DNA of 64,000 bases from assembly GCA_964479275.1 (NCBI GenBank), contig CAYZLR010000002.1, positions 62,001-126,000 of the forward strand, in the 5' to 3' direction. Of the stretch, positions 52,149 to 59,632 are shown piece by piece (position 1 is the stretch's first letter; every line of letters starts with the position of its first letter). Below the pieces are notes generated by a model. That model worked only from the letters and a program-made list of their open reading frames with translations. It had not been told where the DNA came from and ran no database searches. The position numbers and the translations under genes were made by a program. This stretch comes from CALLPQ01 sp964479275. GTDB taxonomy: Bacteria > Pseudomonadota > Alphaproteobacteria > Caulobacterales > Parvularculaceae.

Positions 52149-53860
52149 TGGAAATTAATTACAAAAATCCTATTTTTCATACAGATTTTTACAAAACAGG
52201 CCACCTTAAACAGTATCCTGAAGGTACTGAATTTGTCTATTCAAATTTTACTCCTAGATCAGATAAAATTGCTCGAAGAAATGGCGATGTCCTAAAAGAT
52301 TTCGATGGTAGAGTAGTAAATTTCGGATTACAAGGCATTATTGTAGAATTTTTAATAGAATCATTTAATGAACACTTTTTCGGTGTGTCTATGATGAAAG
52401 CTATTGAAGCTTATCAATTTGTAATGGATAGCGCATTAGGTCCTAATGTTGTTACTTCAGAACATTTAGAAGAATTGTGGGAATTTGGTAGCTTACCTTT
52501 AGAAATTAAAGCTTTACCTGAAGGTGCAAGAGTACCAGTAGGTGTTCCATTATTTACAATTATTAATACGGATGAAAGATTCTACTGGTTAGTAAATTAT
52601 TTAGAGACCGTATTATCTTCTGAGTTATGGCAATCATGTACTAGTGCTACAATCGCCTATGAATATAAGCGATTATTATCTTATTATGCTAATAAAACTG
52701 GCGTTCCTCCTGAATTCGTTGCTATTCAAGGCCACGATTTTTCTTTTAGAGGATTAAGTTCAAGATTTAGCGCTGTAAAATCAGCCATTGGCCACTTAAC
52801 AAGTTTTATTGGAACAGATACTATACCAGCTATTCCATATCTGATGCAATATTATGGAGCAACAAATGATATTATGCCTATTGGTGTAAGTGTTCCTGCT
52901 ACTGAGCACAGTGTTATGTGTTTAGGTGGCCAAGAAACTGAAATTGATACTGTCCGTCGACTAATTGTTGATAAGTACAACTCAGGCGTGATATCGGTAG
53001 TATCTGATACATGGGATTATTGGCAACTTCTTACAAAATTTACGACAGAATTGAAGCCTGAAATTCTAGCTAGAGAAGCCGATGCTAATGGTCTATCTAA
53101 AGTAGTTTTTAGGCCTGATAGTGGAAATCCTGTAGATATTATTTGCGGTTTAGATTTTCAAGACTTTGACAAGCAGATAGAGCTAGGTTTAGTTGATAAA
53201 CATAGTGTGTATATGGATTCCATGGCTATATGTAGTCCTTTATCTGATTATAATGATCAAAACTACTTATCAATAGATGCTGTTAAATATGAAGATAAGT
53301 TCTATTCAGTAGAAAATGGGTCAATACGATGGAAGAAAGAGATTCCATGTCATGTTGTAAAAGGTTCTGTAGAAGTTTTATGGGATATATTTGAAGGAAA
53401 TGTTAACGATAAAGGTTATAAAGAATTAAATGATAAAGTTGGCCTAATTTATGGTGATTCTATTACTATTTCTAGAGCTGAAGAAATTCTAAGAAAATTA
53501 GAAGCTAAAGGTTTTGCATCTAGCAATATCGTTTTTGGTATTGGTTCATATACATATCAATATAACACTCGAGATACTTTTGGTTTTGCCATGAAAGCTA
53601 CTTGGGGAGTTGTTAATGGAGAAGAAAGAGAAATCTTTAAGGATCCTAAGACTGATGATGGTACTAAAAAATCAGCTAAAGGTCTTTTAAGTGTTGGAAC
53701 CGATAATGAATATGATGAAACTATTAATTATGTATTAGTAGATCAATGTGAAAAATCAACTGAAGAAATCGGCTACTTAGAAACTATATTTTTAAATGGT
53801 AAATTAATTAAAGAAACTAGTTTACAAGAAGTTCGCGATAGATTAGAATCTAGCAAATAG
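52148..53860 (+). CDS. nadV: Nicotinamide phosphoribosyltransferase (NAMPT)
   Basis: 570 aa (human NAMPT 491, KVP40 NadV about 500). Family blocks: PIFHTDFYKTGHLKQYPEGT at the N-terminus, SSRFSAVKSAIGHL, GVSVPATEHSVMC (catalytic His region near 258), VVSDTWDYW and VVFRPDSGNPVDII. It makes NMN from nicotinamide and PRPP. With PRPP synthetase and the NMNAT-like gene it would complete a two-step NAD+ rebuilding pathway (the NARP2 scheme). Confidence 0.93.
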   Translation: MEINYKNPIFHTDFYKTGHLKQYPEGTEFVYSNFTPRSDKIARRNGDVLKDFDGRVVNFGLQGIIVEFLIESFNEHFFGVSMMKAIEAYQFVMDSALGPNVVTSEHLEELWEFGSLPLEIKALPEGARVPVGVPLFTIINTDERFYWLVNYLETVLSSELWQSCTSATIAYEYKRLLSYYANKTGVPPEFVAIQGHDFSFRGLSSRFSAVKSAIGHLTSFIGTDTIPAIPYLMQYYGATNDIMPIGVSVPATEHSVMCLGGQETEIDTVRRLIVDKYNSGVISVVSDTWDYWQLLTKFTTELKPEILAREADANGLSKVVFRPDSGNPVDIICGLDFQDFDKQIELGLVDKHSVYMDSMAICSPLSDYNDQNYLSIDAVKYEDKFYSVENGSIRWKKEIPCHVVKGSVEVLWDIFEGNVNDKGYKELNDKVGLIYGDSITISRAEEILRKLEAKGFASSNIVFGIGSYTYQYNTRDTFGFAMKATWGVVNGEEREIFKDPKTDDGTKKSAKGLLSVGTDNEYDETINYVLVDQCEKSTEEIGYLETIFLNGKLIKETSLQEVRDRLESSK

Positions 53861-53872
53861 GAGAAAGTAAAA

Positions 53873-54253
53873 ATGAATATTGAAGAATTATGTAAATTAA
53901 CCGATGAATTATTTTGTGAAAATGGTGGTCCTTTATATGAGAGTGATCTAACTCTTGAAAGATTAAGAGCTTCAGCTAAAGCCGATTGGATTCAAAAATA
54001 TCCTGAAAAGATTGAGAAAATAAATGAAAATTACAAAATCTTACAAGAAAATGATGTTGAATTCTTCTTGGAGCACCAATGGGGCGGCGAAGATCAAGGC
54101 TCTTCATATGGAGTAGTTTGGAAAGTAGTTCATGAAGGAACTCCGCATCTTATTATGAAAACAGCATGGTACGCTTCACACTATGGAACTGACGACTGGA
54201 CGGATGCTAAAGTAGCTACGCCTAAAGAAGTAACAACAATTGAGTATGAATAA
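53873..54253 (+). CDS. First of three tandem paralogues, 126 aa
   Basis: Its second half reads HQWGGEDQGSSYGVVWKVVH...AWYASHYGTDDW and ends VTTIEYE. The next gene shares QWGGEDEGSSYGVVFKV...YASHAG and ends VEQTIYE. The family is common in T4-like phages but has no known function. Good ribosome site (AGGAGAAAG). Confidence 0.65.
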   Translation: MNIEELCKLTDELFCENGGPLYESDLTLERLRASAKADWIQKYPEKIEKINENYKILQENDVEFFLEHQWGGEDQGSSYGVVWKVVHEGTPHLIMKTAWYASHYGTDDWTDAKVATPKEVTTIEYE

Positions 54254-54609
54254 TGAAAGTAGAAAGAATTTTAGAATTAATACAAATAGTATCAGATTTT
54301 GATGATTATGAATATGAATCTTGGACGATTAAAGATCTTCGTGAATATAGTGAACATTTAGATCATTATGATGTTTCTGAAGAGCAATATAATGAATTAG
54401 TCGACGAATTAGAAAATTTTGGTGCTCATTTAGAGCAAAAAGATCAATGGGGTGGCGAAGATGAGGGCTCCAGTTATGGAGTAGTTTTTAAAGTCGGTCC
54501 TTATTTTTTCAGAGGTGAAAATACTTATGCATCTCACGCCGGTTTAATTGGTGAGTGGGATGTTAAACAAGTATTTGCTAAAGTAGTGGAACAAACAATT
54601 TATGAATAG
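54253..54609 (+). CDS. Second of three tandem paralogues, 118 aa
   Basis: Acidic N-terminal helix region followed by the shared QWGGEDEGSSYGVVFKVG core and TYASHAG, ending TIYE. Overlaps the first paralogue by TAATG. Function unknown. Confidence 0.65.
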   Translation: MKVERILELIQIVSDFDDYEYESWTIKDLREYSEHLDHYDVSEEQYNELVDELENFGAHLEQKDQWGGEDEGSSYGVVFKVGPYFFRGENTYASHAGLIGEWDVKQVFAKVVEQTIYE

Positions 54610-54973
54610 TCAAACCGTTGAGTCTAGGATCATTCAGATCCTAGACCTTATAGTAGTTTCTGATGATTTAGCTGAGAATTTAGATAGAGAAAAATGCTTA
54701 GAATATTCTGAATGGTATGATGCAAAATCTAGATTTATGACTGCCTGGCATATCTGGGCTGATTTTAAAGATTTAGAATTAACTTTAGTTGAATCTAAAG
54801 GTGGATATGAAGAATTAGAAGGAGATTGGCATGCTATTTGGTCAGTTCAGATAGATAATGAAATAGTTTATTTTAAAAAGTCTGCCCAATATTATAGTCA
54901 TATTGGTTTAGATAATATAGGGAAAGCTAAACAAGTATTTGCTACAGAAGTAACTAAATTGGAATTTCACTAA
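54602..54973 (+). CDS. Third of three tandem paralogues, 123 aa
   Basis: More diverged: the core is GDWHAIWSVQIDNEIVYFKKSAQYYSHIGLDNIGKAKQVFATEVTKLEFH, keeping W-x-V, Y-S-H-x-G and the final V-x-K-x-E pattern. Overlaps the second by 8 bases. Function unknown. Confidence 0.6.
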   Translation: MNSQTVESRIIQILDLIVVSDDLAENLDREKCLEYSEWYDAKSRFMTAWHIWADFKDLELTLVESKGGYEELEGDWHAIWSVQIDNEIVYFKKSAQYYSHIGLDNIGKAKQVFATEVTKLEFH

Positions 54974-55186
54974 TGTTTGAAGGAATAAAGAATTAGAAAA
55001 AGATGTTGATAGAGCCAGAACTAGACAAAAAAATAATGGTTATGGCGATGAAACTCTTAGAGAAGATTATGAAATTTACTCTAATGATTCTACAGCAACA
55101 TTGGAAATAGACTATTGCGCAAGATGTCGCACTTGCGATTTCGAATTTTTCTATAAAAAATCAATTAATATGATGGCATCAAAATG
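54973..55186 (+). pseudogene. Gene frameshifted near its start, zinc-ribbon-like end
   Basis: ATG at 54973 opens MFEGIKN and stops at TAG after 7 codons. Shifting by one base at the AAA near 54988 gives ELEKDVDRARTRQKNNGYGD... ending CARCRTCDFEFFYKKSINMM, an open frame to TGA 55184-55186. The CxxC-x-C cluster suggests a small metal site. It is either a one-base deletion, a sequencing error, or a -1 frameshift. Confidence 0.5.
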
Positions 55187-56146
55187 ATAAATATAAAACT
55201 TCCAGTTGAAGGTAAATTTCTATTAACTGGTTCTAGAGCTTTAGGAACTAGAATTGCTAAAGATATAGATTTCATTTGTCACAGTTCCCAATTATTAGGT
55301 GATAACTGGTCTTTTTCTGATGGTATGTATGCTGCATCAAAAGATAATTATGATGTCATTTTAACAGATAATCATCCATCTTTAGAAAATTTAATTAAAT
55401 TGTTTGGAAAGAAGAAAGCTTATAGATCTCCTGAAGTTTTATTTGTATTAAAAGCATCACATATTCATATACCAAGAAGAAATTGGTTTAATGATATTCA
55501 AGATTATACAATTTTAAAAAATGAATTATATAGAGAATATTTTCATAAACAATCTGGCTTAATTCAAAATAGATTAGGAAGACTTATTATCGATTTCAAA
55601 AATGAATTAGATAATTTGAATAATACTCATCAGATGAAACTAAATGTAACTAAAGATGAGTTCTTTAATGACGGTGTTGTTAAATTTATAGATCATGATA
55701 TTTTGCATGAAATGTTTGCTCATGAAGACGAACCGATATACAAAAAGACACAAACCGACCAAGCAGAAGTATTCTGTTCAAAAAGTTTGTGGGATCTATT
55801 AAGCTATCAACAAAAGATCCACATGGTATTGGAGGAGACTTATGTGATCGCTGCTGAAAGATTCGTTATACCTAGAATGGTTTCTGGATATGCTGAAGTA
55901 AATTCTTTATATGAAAGCGACCATATGCATAAAGGGGCTATCTATTTTAACGGAGATCCAGGTAATTTACATCTACAAACTATTCTTAATGCATTAAAGA
56001 AAGTGTGTACTTCTTTGTCTTCTGGTTATTTTCGTGAGTTCTCTATAAATAATTATTATGAGATATGTAATAATATAGACATGACTTATTTTAGAAGTGT
56101 TTGTTCTATAATCCACAACGAAGGTAAAATATATGACTCGCTATAA
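55184..56146 (+). CDS. Nucleotidyltransferase-like protein (pol beta fold)
   Basis: 320 aa. FLLTGSRALGTRIAKDIDFI gives G16-S17 and carboxylates D27 and D29; NYDVILTD gives D57. A conserved helical C-terminal region follows (SLWDLLSYQQKIHMVLEETY). The family occurs in T4-like phages; whether it modifies RNA, protein or a small molecule is unknown. Confidence 0.65.
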   Translation: MINIKLPVEGKFLLTGSRALGTRIAKDIDFICHSSQLLGDNWSFSDGMYAASKDNYDVILTDNHPSLENLIKLFGKKKAYRSPEVLFVLKASHIHIPRRNWFNDIQDYTILKNELYREYFHKQSGLIQNRLGRLIIDFKNELDNLNNTHQMKLNVTKDEFFNDGVVKFIDHDILHEMFAHEDEPIYKKTQTDQAEVFCSKSLWDLLSYQQKIHMVLEETYVIAAERFVIPRMVSGYAEVNSLYESDHMHKGAIYFNGDPGNLHLQTILNALKKVCTSLSSGYFREFSINNYYEICNNIDMTYFRSVCSIIHNEGKIYDSL

Positions 56147-56645
56147 AATCTTATTAATTCTATTTACTGCCGCAGCATTGTTCTTTGGTTATCTATTAAT
56201 CGCTGGAGCTGAAGAAACAGGACCAACTACCGATGAAATTTGTTTAGCTCAAAATATTTATCATGAAGCTAGAGGAGAAAGTGCTTTTGGTCAGCTCATG
56301 GTAGCTTTAGTCACAATCAATCGTTTAAATTCTGATATTGCTCCATTTAATAAATATAAATCTATATGTGATGTAGTATTTGATGGCGGGTATGGACCCA
56401 CAGGAGCAACTACGTGTCAGTTTGCTTGGACCTGCGATTCTATTCCTGACTTTTTACCTAAGCATTACATGAAACAAGTAAAAGAAAATCTATTACCTAT
56501 TTTAGAAACTTCTACTTTAGATGATTGTTATCTTTATTATCACGCAGATGATGGCAGAGAAAGAGGATGGATTCAAAGAGGCGGTTTAACAGATCCCTTA
56601 AAAGTAGGTAATCATCTATTTTATAAGGATCCTTCTTGTAAATAA
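56133..56645 (+). CDS. SleB-like cell wall hydrolase, probable endolysin
   Basis: 170 aa. An N-terminal hydrophobic segment (ILLILFTAAALFFGYLLIAG) could be a signal or signal-anchor-release sequence. The Hydrolase_2/SleB domain follows: CLAQNIYHEARGESAFGQLMVALVTINR with the catalytic Glu in ARGE, and CQFAWTCD. It would cut the glycan backbone of peptidoglycan. Overlaps the upstream gene by 14 bases. Confidence 0.82.
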   Translation: MTRYKILLILFTAAALFFGYLLIAGAEETGPTTDEICLAQNIYHEARGESAFGQLMVALVTINRLNSDIAPFNKYKSICDVVFDGGYGPTGATTCQFAWTCDSIPDFLPKHYMKQVKENLLPILETSTLDDCYLYYHADDGRERGWIQRGGLTDPLKVGNHLFYKDPSCK

Positions 56646-56651
56646 TTTTAT

Positions 56652-56721
56652 GCCTAGTCCTTTGGAAGGAAGCGAGACTCCAAATCTTGCTAACGGGGTT
56701 CGATTCCCTGACTGGGTGCCA
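56652..56721 (+). tRNA. tRNA-Trp (CCA)
   Basis: Acceptor GCCTAGT/ACTGGGT, short D-arm, anticodon arm CGAGA-CTCCAAA-TCTTG with CCA, T-loop TTCGATT, discriminator G, CCA encoded. It stands apart from the main cluster, directly before an early promoter. Confidence 0.85.
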
Positions 56722-56722
56722 T

Positions 56723-56751
56723 TTTACATTTAACTGATAATGTGATATAAT
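56723..56751 (+). promoter_or_regulatory. Early promoter with the shared initial sequence
   Basis: TTTACA (56723-56728), a 17-base spacer and TATAAT (56746-56751), followed by ATCAGTTAAATTAATAGG. The -35 begins two bases after the CCA of tRNA-Trp. Confidence 0.75.
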
Positions 56752-56782
56752 GACTTATCAGTTAAATTAATAGGCTTTAATT

Positions 56783-56854
56783 ATGAATATACACTTCGCA
56801 TATCTAGCAAAACTCGTGATAAGTTCCGGAATCAAGGAGATTAAAGATGCCTAA
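56783..56854 (+). CDS. 23-codon leader peptide
   Basis: MNIHFAYLAKLVISSGIKEI then KDA-stop. Its end overlaps the next ATG (56847) by 8 bases, and the next gene's AAGGAG lies within it, so translation may be coupled. It may be a short leader ORF. Confidence 0.4.
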   Translation: MNIHFAYLAKLVISSGIKEIKDA

Positions 56855-57422
56855 TCATAGAGGAGATTATACTCTAGCAGCTAAAGTTTTGGAATCTAAA
56901 ACTCCAAAGAAAGATATGACTATTGTCGAAGAATTTAAATCGACACCTAAAATCGATAAGATGGTCAAGTCTTATAAATCCTTTTCAATATCTTTTCAGA
57001 GATTAGGATCTCTCTGTGTTCTTGTTAAAATTGTAGATAATATTGTCCCAAGCAGAAATATTAAAACTACGGTTAATACAGAAAAAGAAATTTTAAATGC
57101 TATACCAGATTTAGTTCAAAGATTAACTAATAATATGTCTGATCAGGAACGAGATTTTTATGGTAACGGCGTTGGAACTATAGAAGATATTATAAACGAA
57201 GAGCCTGGAGCTAAAGAAGAAGGAAAATATCAGTATAGTAAAACTGCTATAGTATCAAAAATTATCAAAAATCCATTCAGAGATGGAACAAAATCTCATG
57301 GTGAATTTGAGAAAATGAGTAAGCATGCAATAGGTAAATCTCATAAAGATTTAATTAAAATGAAACTTAATGCTGGAGCATTAAAAACTGGTTGGGAAAA
57401 AGGATTTGTAGTATTCGAATGA
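56847..57422 (+). CDS. Hypothetical protein, 191 aa
   Basis: Not recognised. Basic; contains FSISFQRLGSLCVLVKIVDN and EFEKMSKHAIGKSHKDLIKM. Good ribosome site AAGGAG. Ends overlapping the next gene by ATGA. Confidence 0.6.
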   Translation: MPNHRGDYTLAAKVLESKTPKKDMTIVEEFKSTPKIDKMVKSYKSFSISFQRLGSLCVLVKIVDNIVPSRNIKTTVNTEKEILNAIPDLVQRLTNNMSDQERDFYGNGVGTIEDIINEEPGAKEEGKYQYSKTAIVSKIIKNPFRDGTKSHGEFEKMSKHAIGKSHKDLIKMKLNAGALKTGWEKGFVVFE

Positions 57423-57673
57423 GTAAAATTTTAGAAAAATCATTACTTACTTTCTTAGAGGGAGAGTTACCATTAGATAAAGTCGAGGAAGATCTTGATA
57501 TTATCATATTTGGTATAACTAATTTATTACCTTCTAAGGCTACCCATTATCAGATGAATAGATACTTTGAAAATGATAATTGGGATTTAAAAATATGGTA
57601 TAGAGAAGATGATTTCCAAAAAGCTTTAATTATTAGTAAAATAGAATCAACGTTTAATATAGGTGTCATATGA
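57419..57673 (+). CDS. Hypothetical protein, 84 aa
   Basis: Starts at ATG 57419 (MSKILEKSLLTFLEGELPLD), overlapping the previous stop. Acidic helical start, basic aromatic end. Not recognised. Confidence 0.55.
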   Translation: MSKILEKSLLTFLEGELPLDKVEEDLDIIIFGITNLLPSKATHYQMNRYFENDNWDLKIWYREDDFQKALIISKIESTFNIGVI

Positions 57674-57963
57674 CTCGAAAAAGAAATCAGATTAGAAATC
57701 CTAATAAAATTAAACTTACTGATGGCTTAGAAGGTACTTTCACATTTAGATTATATCCTGATGGAATTAAAGAATTCGTATTAACAGGTAAATATAAGTA
57801 TGTTAAGAAAGAAGCTTTAGCCTATTTTAATATGACTAATAGTACAAATTTCTTTACTATAGAGCTTTTATCTTATGCAGAATTAGAATCTGAATTCAAA
57901 AAACCAAAAGACTTTAATAAAGAAATTAAAGCTCTTAAGAAAATGTTTAACAAAAAGAAGTAG
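57670..57963 (+). CDS. Basic hypothetical protein, 97 aa
   Basis: Not recognised. Basic at both ends (TRKRNQIRNPNKIKL and KEIKALKKMFNKKK) with a beta-rich centre. Last gene of this short transcript. Confidence 0.55.
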   Translation: MTRKRNQIRNPNKIKLTDGLEGTFTFRLYPDGIKEFVLTGKYKYVKKEALAYFNMTNSTNFFTIELLSYAELESEFKKPKDFNKEIKALKKMFNKKK

Positions 57964-57975
57964 TTATGATATAAT
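57947..57975 (+). promoter_or_regulatory. Possible sigma-70-like promoter
   Basis: TTAACA (57947-57952), a 17-base spacer and TATAAT (57970-57975). The following 117 bases to 58092 contain no ORF that I can support; the leader is AT-rich and ends with CTAGGAG. Confidence 0.45.
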
Positions 57976-58092
57976 AACTCAAGGTAATATGTTATAGTCT
58001 AAAATGTAATACTAAATGATTGATTTTTAATGACTTTTATATATAATTAAATATATAATCATCATTCAAATTAATCAACTAGGAGTATTATA

Positions 58093-58161
58093 ATGACAAC
58101 TATAGGAATTTTAGTAGTGTTGACACTATTAAGTATAGTAGCAGTAGCGGACAGAACTTAG
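58093..58161 (+). CDS. 22-residue hydrophobic peptide
   Basis: MTTIGILVVLTLLSIVAVAD then RT-stop, a single membrane span. It has a clear ribosome site (AGGAG, 8 bases upstream) and is bounded by a promoter upstream and a terminator that overlaps its last codons. It resembles small membrane toxins or regulators in size, but its role is unknown. Confidence 0.5.
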   Translation: MTTIGILVVLTLLSIVAVADRT

Positions 58162-58183
58162 TTCGCTACTTAATTTTTTAATA
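58144..58183 (+). terminator. Terminator overlapping the end of the hydrophobic peptide
   Basis: AGTAGCG and CGCTACT (7 bp) with a 14-base loop, followed by TAATTTTTTAA. The left arm is within the coding sequence of the 22-residue peptide. Confidence 0.6.
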
Positions 58184-58198
58184 ATTAGGTATTTTATT

Positions 58199-58495
58199 AT
58201 GGAAAAAAGCGATTTTAACACATTTATGAATTTCATTAATCTTATGGGTTTTAAATATGATAAATTCGTCTATAGAAATGAAATATATGTTAGAGCCGAT
58301 GATAGTAAAAAGTCATCTATTTGTCAAACCATAGGCTACGACGATATAATTTTATTAGGCGTATTTAATGAATTTACAGGTCAAGCATTAGAATTATATA
58401 ATGTATCTCATGTAGCTCATTGGCCTGAAGGCGCAGAAAAATTAGATACATTATTTTTTAACTTAAATAAGGATTTAAAAAATGAAACAAAATAA
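58199..58495 (+). CDS. Hypothetical protein, 98 aa
   Basis: Not recognised. Alpha/beta protein (FMNFINLMGFKYDKFVYRNE; ILLGVFNEFTGQALELYNV). Overlaps the HD-domain gene by 14 bases. Confidence 0.55.
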   Translation: MEKSDFNTFMNFINLMGFKYDKFVYRNEIYVRADDSKKSSICQTIGYDDIILLGVFNEFTGQALELYNVSHVAHWPEGAEKLDTLFFNLNKDLKNETK

Positions 58496-59054
58496 ACCAG
58501 AGCTAATCAACAAAGCCGCTCACTTTGCTCTTAATGCACATAGTATTGGGATGGACCTATCTAATAGGAAACTGCAGTTGAGAAAGAATTCTAACATGCC
58601 TTATATTTTCCATCCGATGGCAGTTGCTGAAATAGCTTCTAAATATACAGACGATTCTGAAGTAGTGGCAGCTGCTGTTCTTCATGACGTGCTCGAAGAT
58701 ACTGGATTTACCGCTAAAGCTATGGAAAATCAATTCGGAAAAAGAGTTACTGAATTTGTTAAAGAAGTTACCAATTTAGAGAATAATGAAGGTACCAGAG
58801 AAGAACGTGTTAATAGGAACATACAAAAACTCTCCACGATTTCACCTGAGGGTCAATTAATTAAAGCTGCAGATTGTAACCACAACTTATCTGATTTAAT
58901 TTATGCTCCGGAGGCTTGGGCACTAAGATACTCTAATGAAAAATTTAAACTTTTGAGTGTTTTAACTGAAGCTCCAGAAGATTTAAAACAAAAATGTAAA
59001 GATAAAATTCATCAATTTCAAATTTCAATAATAAGTTCTAGAACTAATGGATAA
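58482..59054 (+). CDS. HD-domain (p)ppGpp hydrolase-like protein
   Basis: 190 aa. Matches the single-domain SpoT/MESH1 type: PYIFHPMAVAEIASKY near 42, VVAAAVLHDVLEDTGFTAKAM near 62 (HD), VTNLENNEGTREERVNRNI (about 96-114) and LIKAADCNHNLSDLIYA near 126. It lacks synthetase and regulatory domains. It should remove the 3'-pyrophosphate of (p)ppGpp or act on a related nucleotide; for a phage this would counter stringent response or alarmone-based defence. That role is inference. Confidence 0.78.
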   Translation: MKQNKPELINKAAHFALNAHSIGMDLSNRKLQLRKNSNMPYIFHPMAVAEIASKYTDDSEVVAAAVLHDVLEDTGFTAKAMENQFGKRVTEFVKEVTNLENNEGTREERVNRNIQKLSTISPEGQLIKAADCNHNLSDLIYAPEAWALRYSNEKFKLLSVLTEAPEDLKQKCKDKIHQFQISIISSRTNG

Positions 59055-59259
59055 TTTAAAACAAGAAATTAAGTCATTTATTACTTTTATTTTCGATAAT
59101 CCTGAAATGTGAAATGTTTATATTTCTGGCGACTGGGTTATTTTAAAAATTCACGATTGGTCAAATCCATTAACAACTAAGCATTTTGAATTAAAGACCG
59201 ACGATTTATTATATTATAGAGAAGAACATGAGAAACGTATATTGGCGAAAAGCCTGTAA
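59047..59259 (+). pseudogene. 70-codon gene interrupted by an in-frame TGA
   Basis: ATG 59047 overlaps the HD gene stop. It reads MDNLKQEIKSFITFIFDNPE M, then TGA at 59110-59112, then in the same frame NVYISGDWVILKIHDWSNPL... to TAA 59257-59259. TGG to TGA would be a single change. The tail overlaps the next gene by 32 bases. Not recognised. Confidence 0.5.
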
Positions 59260-59434
59260 TCTTATTTTATTCGATTCCCCATATTTGTGGCATGATGGCA
59301 GAATCATGTCTAATTTGTTAATGAGAAGAAACTCTTGGGCCTATGATAATTTTATTAATAGAGAAGGTTTTAGGTTAGATAAAGATTTCCCTAATCGTGA
59401 GCTGCAAGTTATTTTCAGGAGATATCCTAAATAA
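59228..59434 (+). CDS. Small basic hypothetical protein, 68 aa
   Basis: Not recognised. Basic and Trp-rich (RNVYWRKACNLILFDSPYLW). Start within the end of the interrupted gene. Confidence 0.45.
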   Translation: MRNVYWRKACNLILFDSPYLWHDGRIMSNLLMRRNSWAYDNFINREGFRLDKDFPNRELQVIFRRYPK

Positions 59435-59435
59435 T

Positions 59436-59600
59436 ATGTCAATGTATGATATAGATATAATAAGAGCCATATTTTCTGTTGGTCATGAATTATACTATTT
59501 GGATATAAGAATAAAGACTTTAGGTTGGGCAAGCTGTTTAAATCAACAAGGAGACTGGCAGTATTTTCAAGATATGAATTTGGATAATTTTTCTTTTTAA
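59436..59600 (+). CDS. Small hypothetical protein, 54 aa
   Basis: Start placed at ATG 59436 (MSMYDIDIIRAIFSVGHELY); a second ATG is two codons later. Ends FQDMNLDNFSF. Its sequence resembles the neighbouring small gene in the WASCLNQQGDWQYF style segment only loosely. Not recognised. Confidence 0.45.
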   Translation: MSMYDIDIIRAIFSVGHELYYLDIRIKTLGWASCLNQQGDWQYFQDMNLDNFSF

Positions 59601-59619
59601 AAGTTCAAAATATTCTTCA

Positions 59620-59627
59620 AATAAATA
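59620..59627 (+). promoter_or_regulatory. Late-promoter-like octamer (AATAAATA), leaderless spacing
   Basis: AATAAATA ends 5 bases before the ATG at 59633. Confidence 0.45.
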
Positions 59628-59632
59628 TTCAT

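Noticed and set aside
56044..56051. TATAAATA within the nucleotidyltransferase gene as a late promoter
   Set aside because: It lies inside coding sequence and the nearby ATG opens only a short out-of-frame ORF; chance occurrence is likely in AT-rich DNA.
34345..59112. Genome-wide stop codon reassignment, suggested by in-frame TAA and TGA
   Set aside because: All three stop codons end many tightly overlapping genes, and no clear suppressor tRNA (UUA or UCA anticodon) was found; local mutation or error is simpler.
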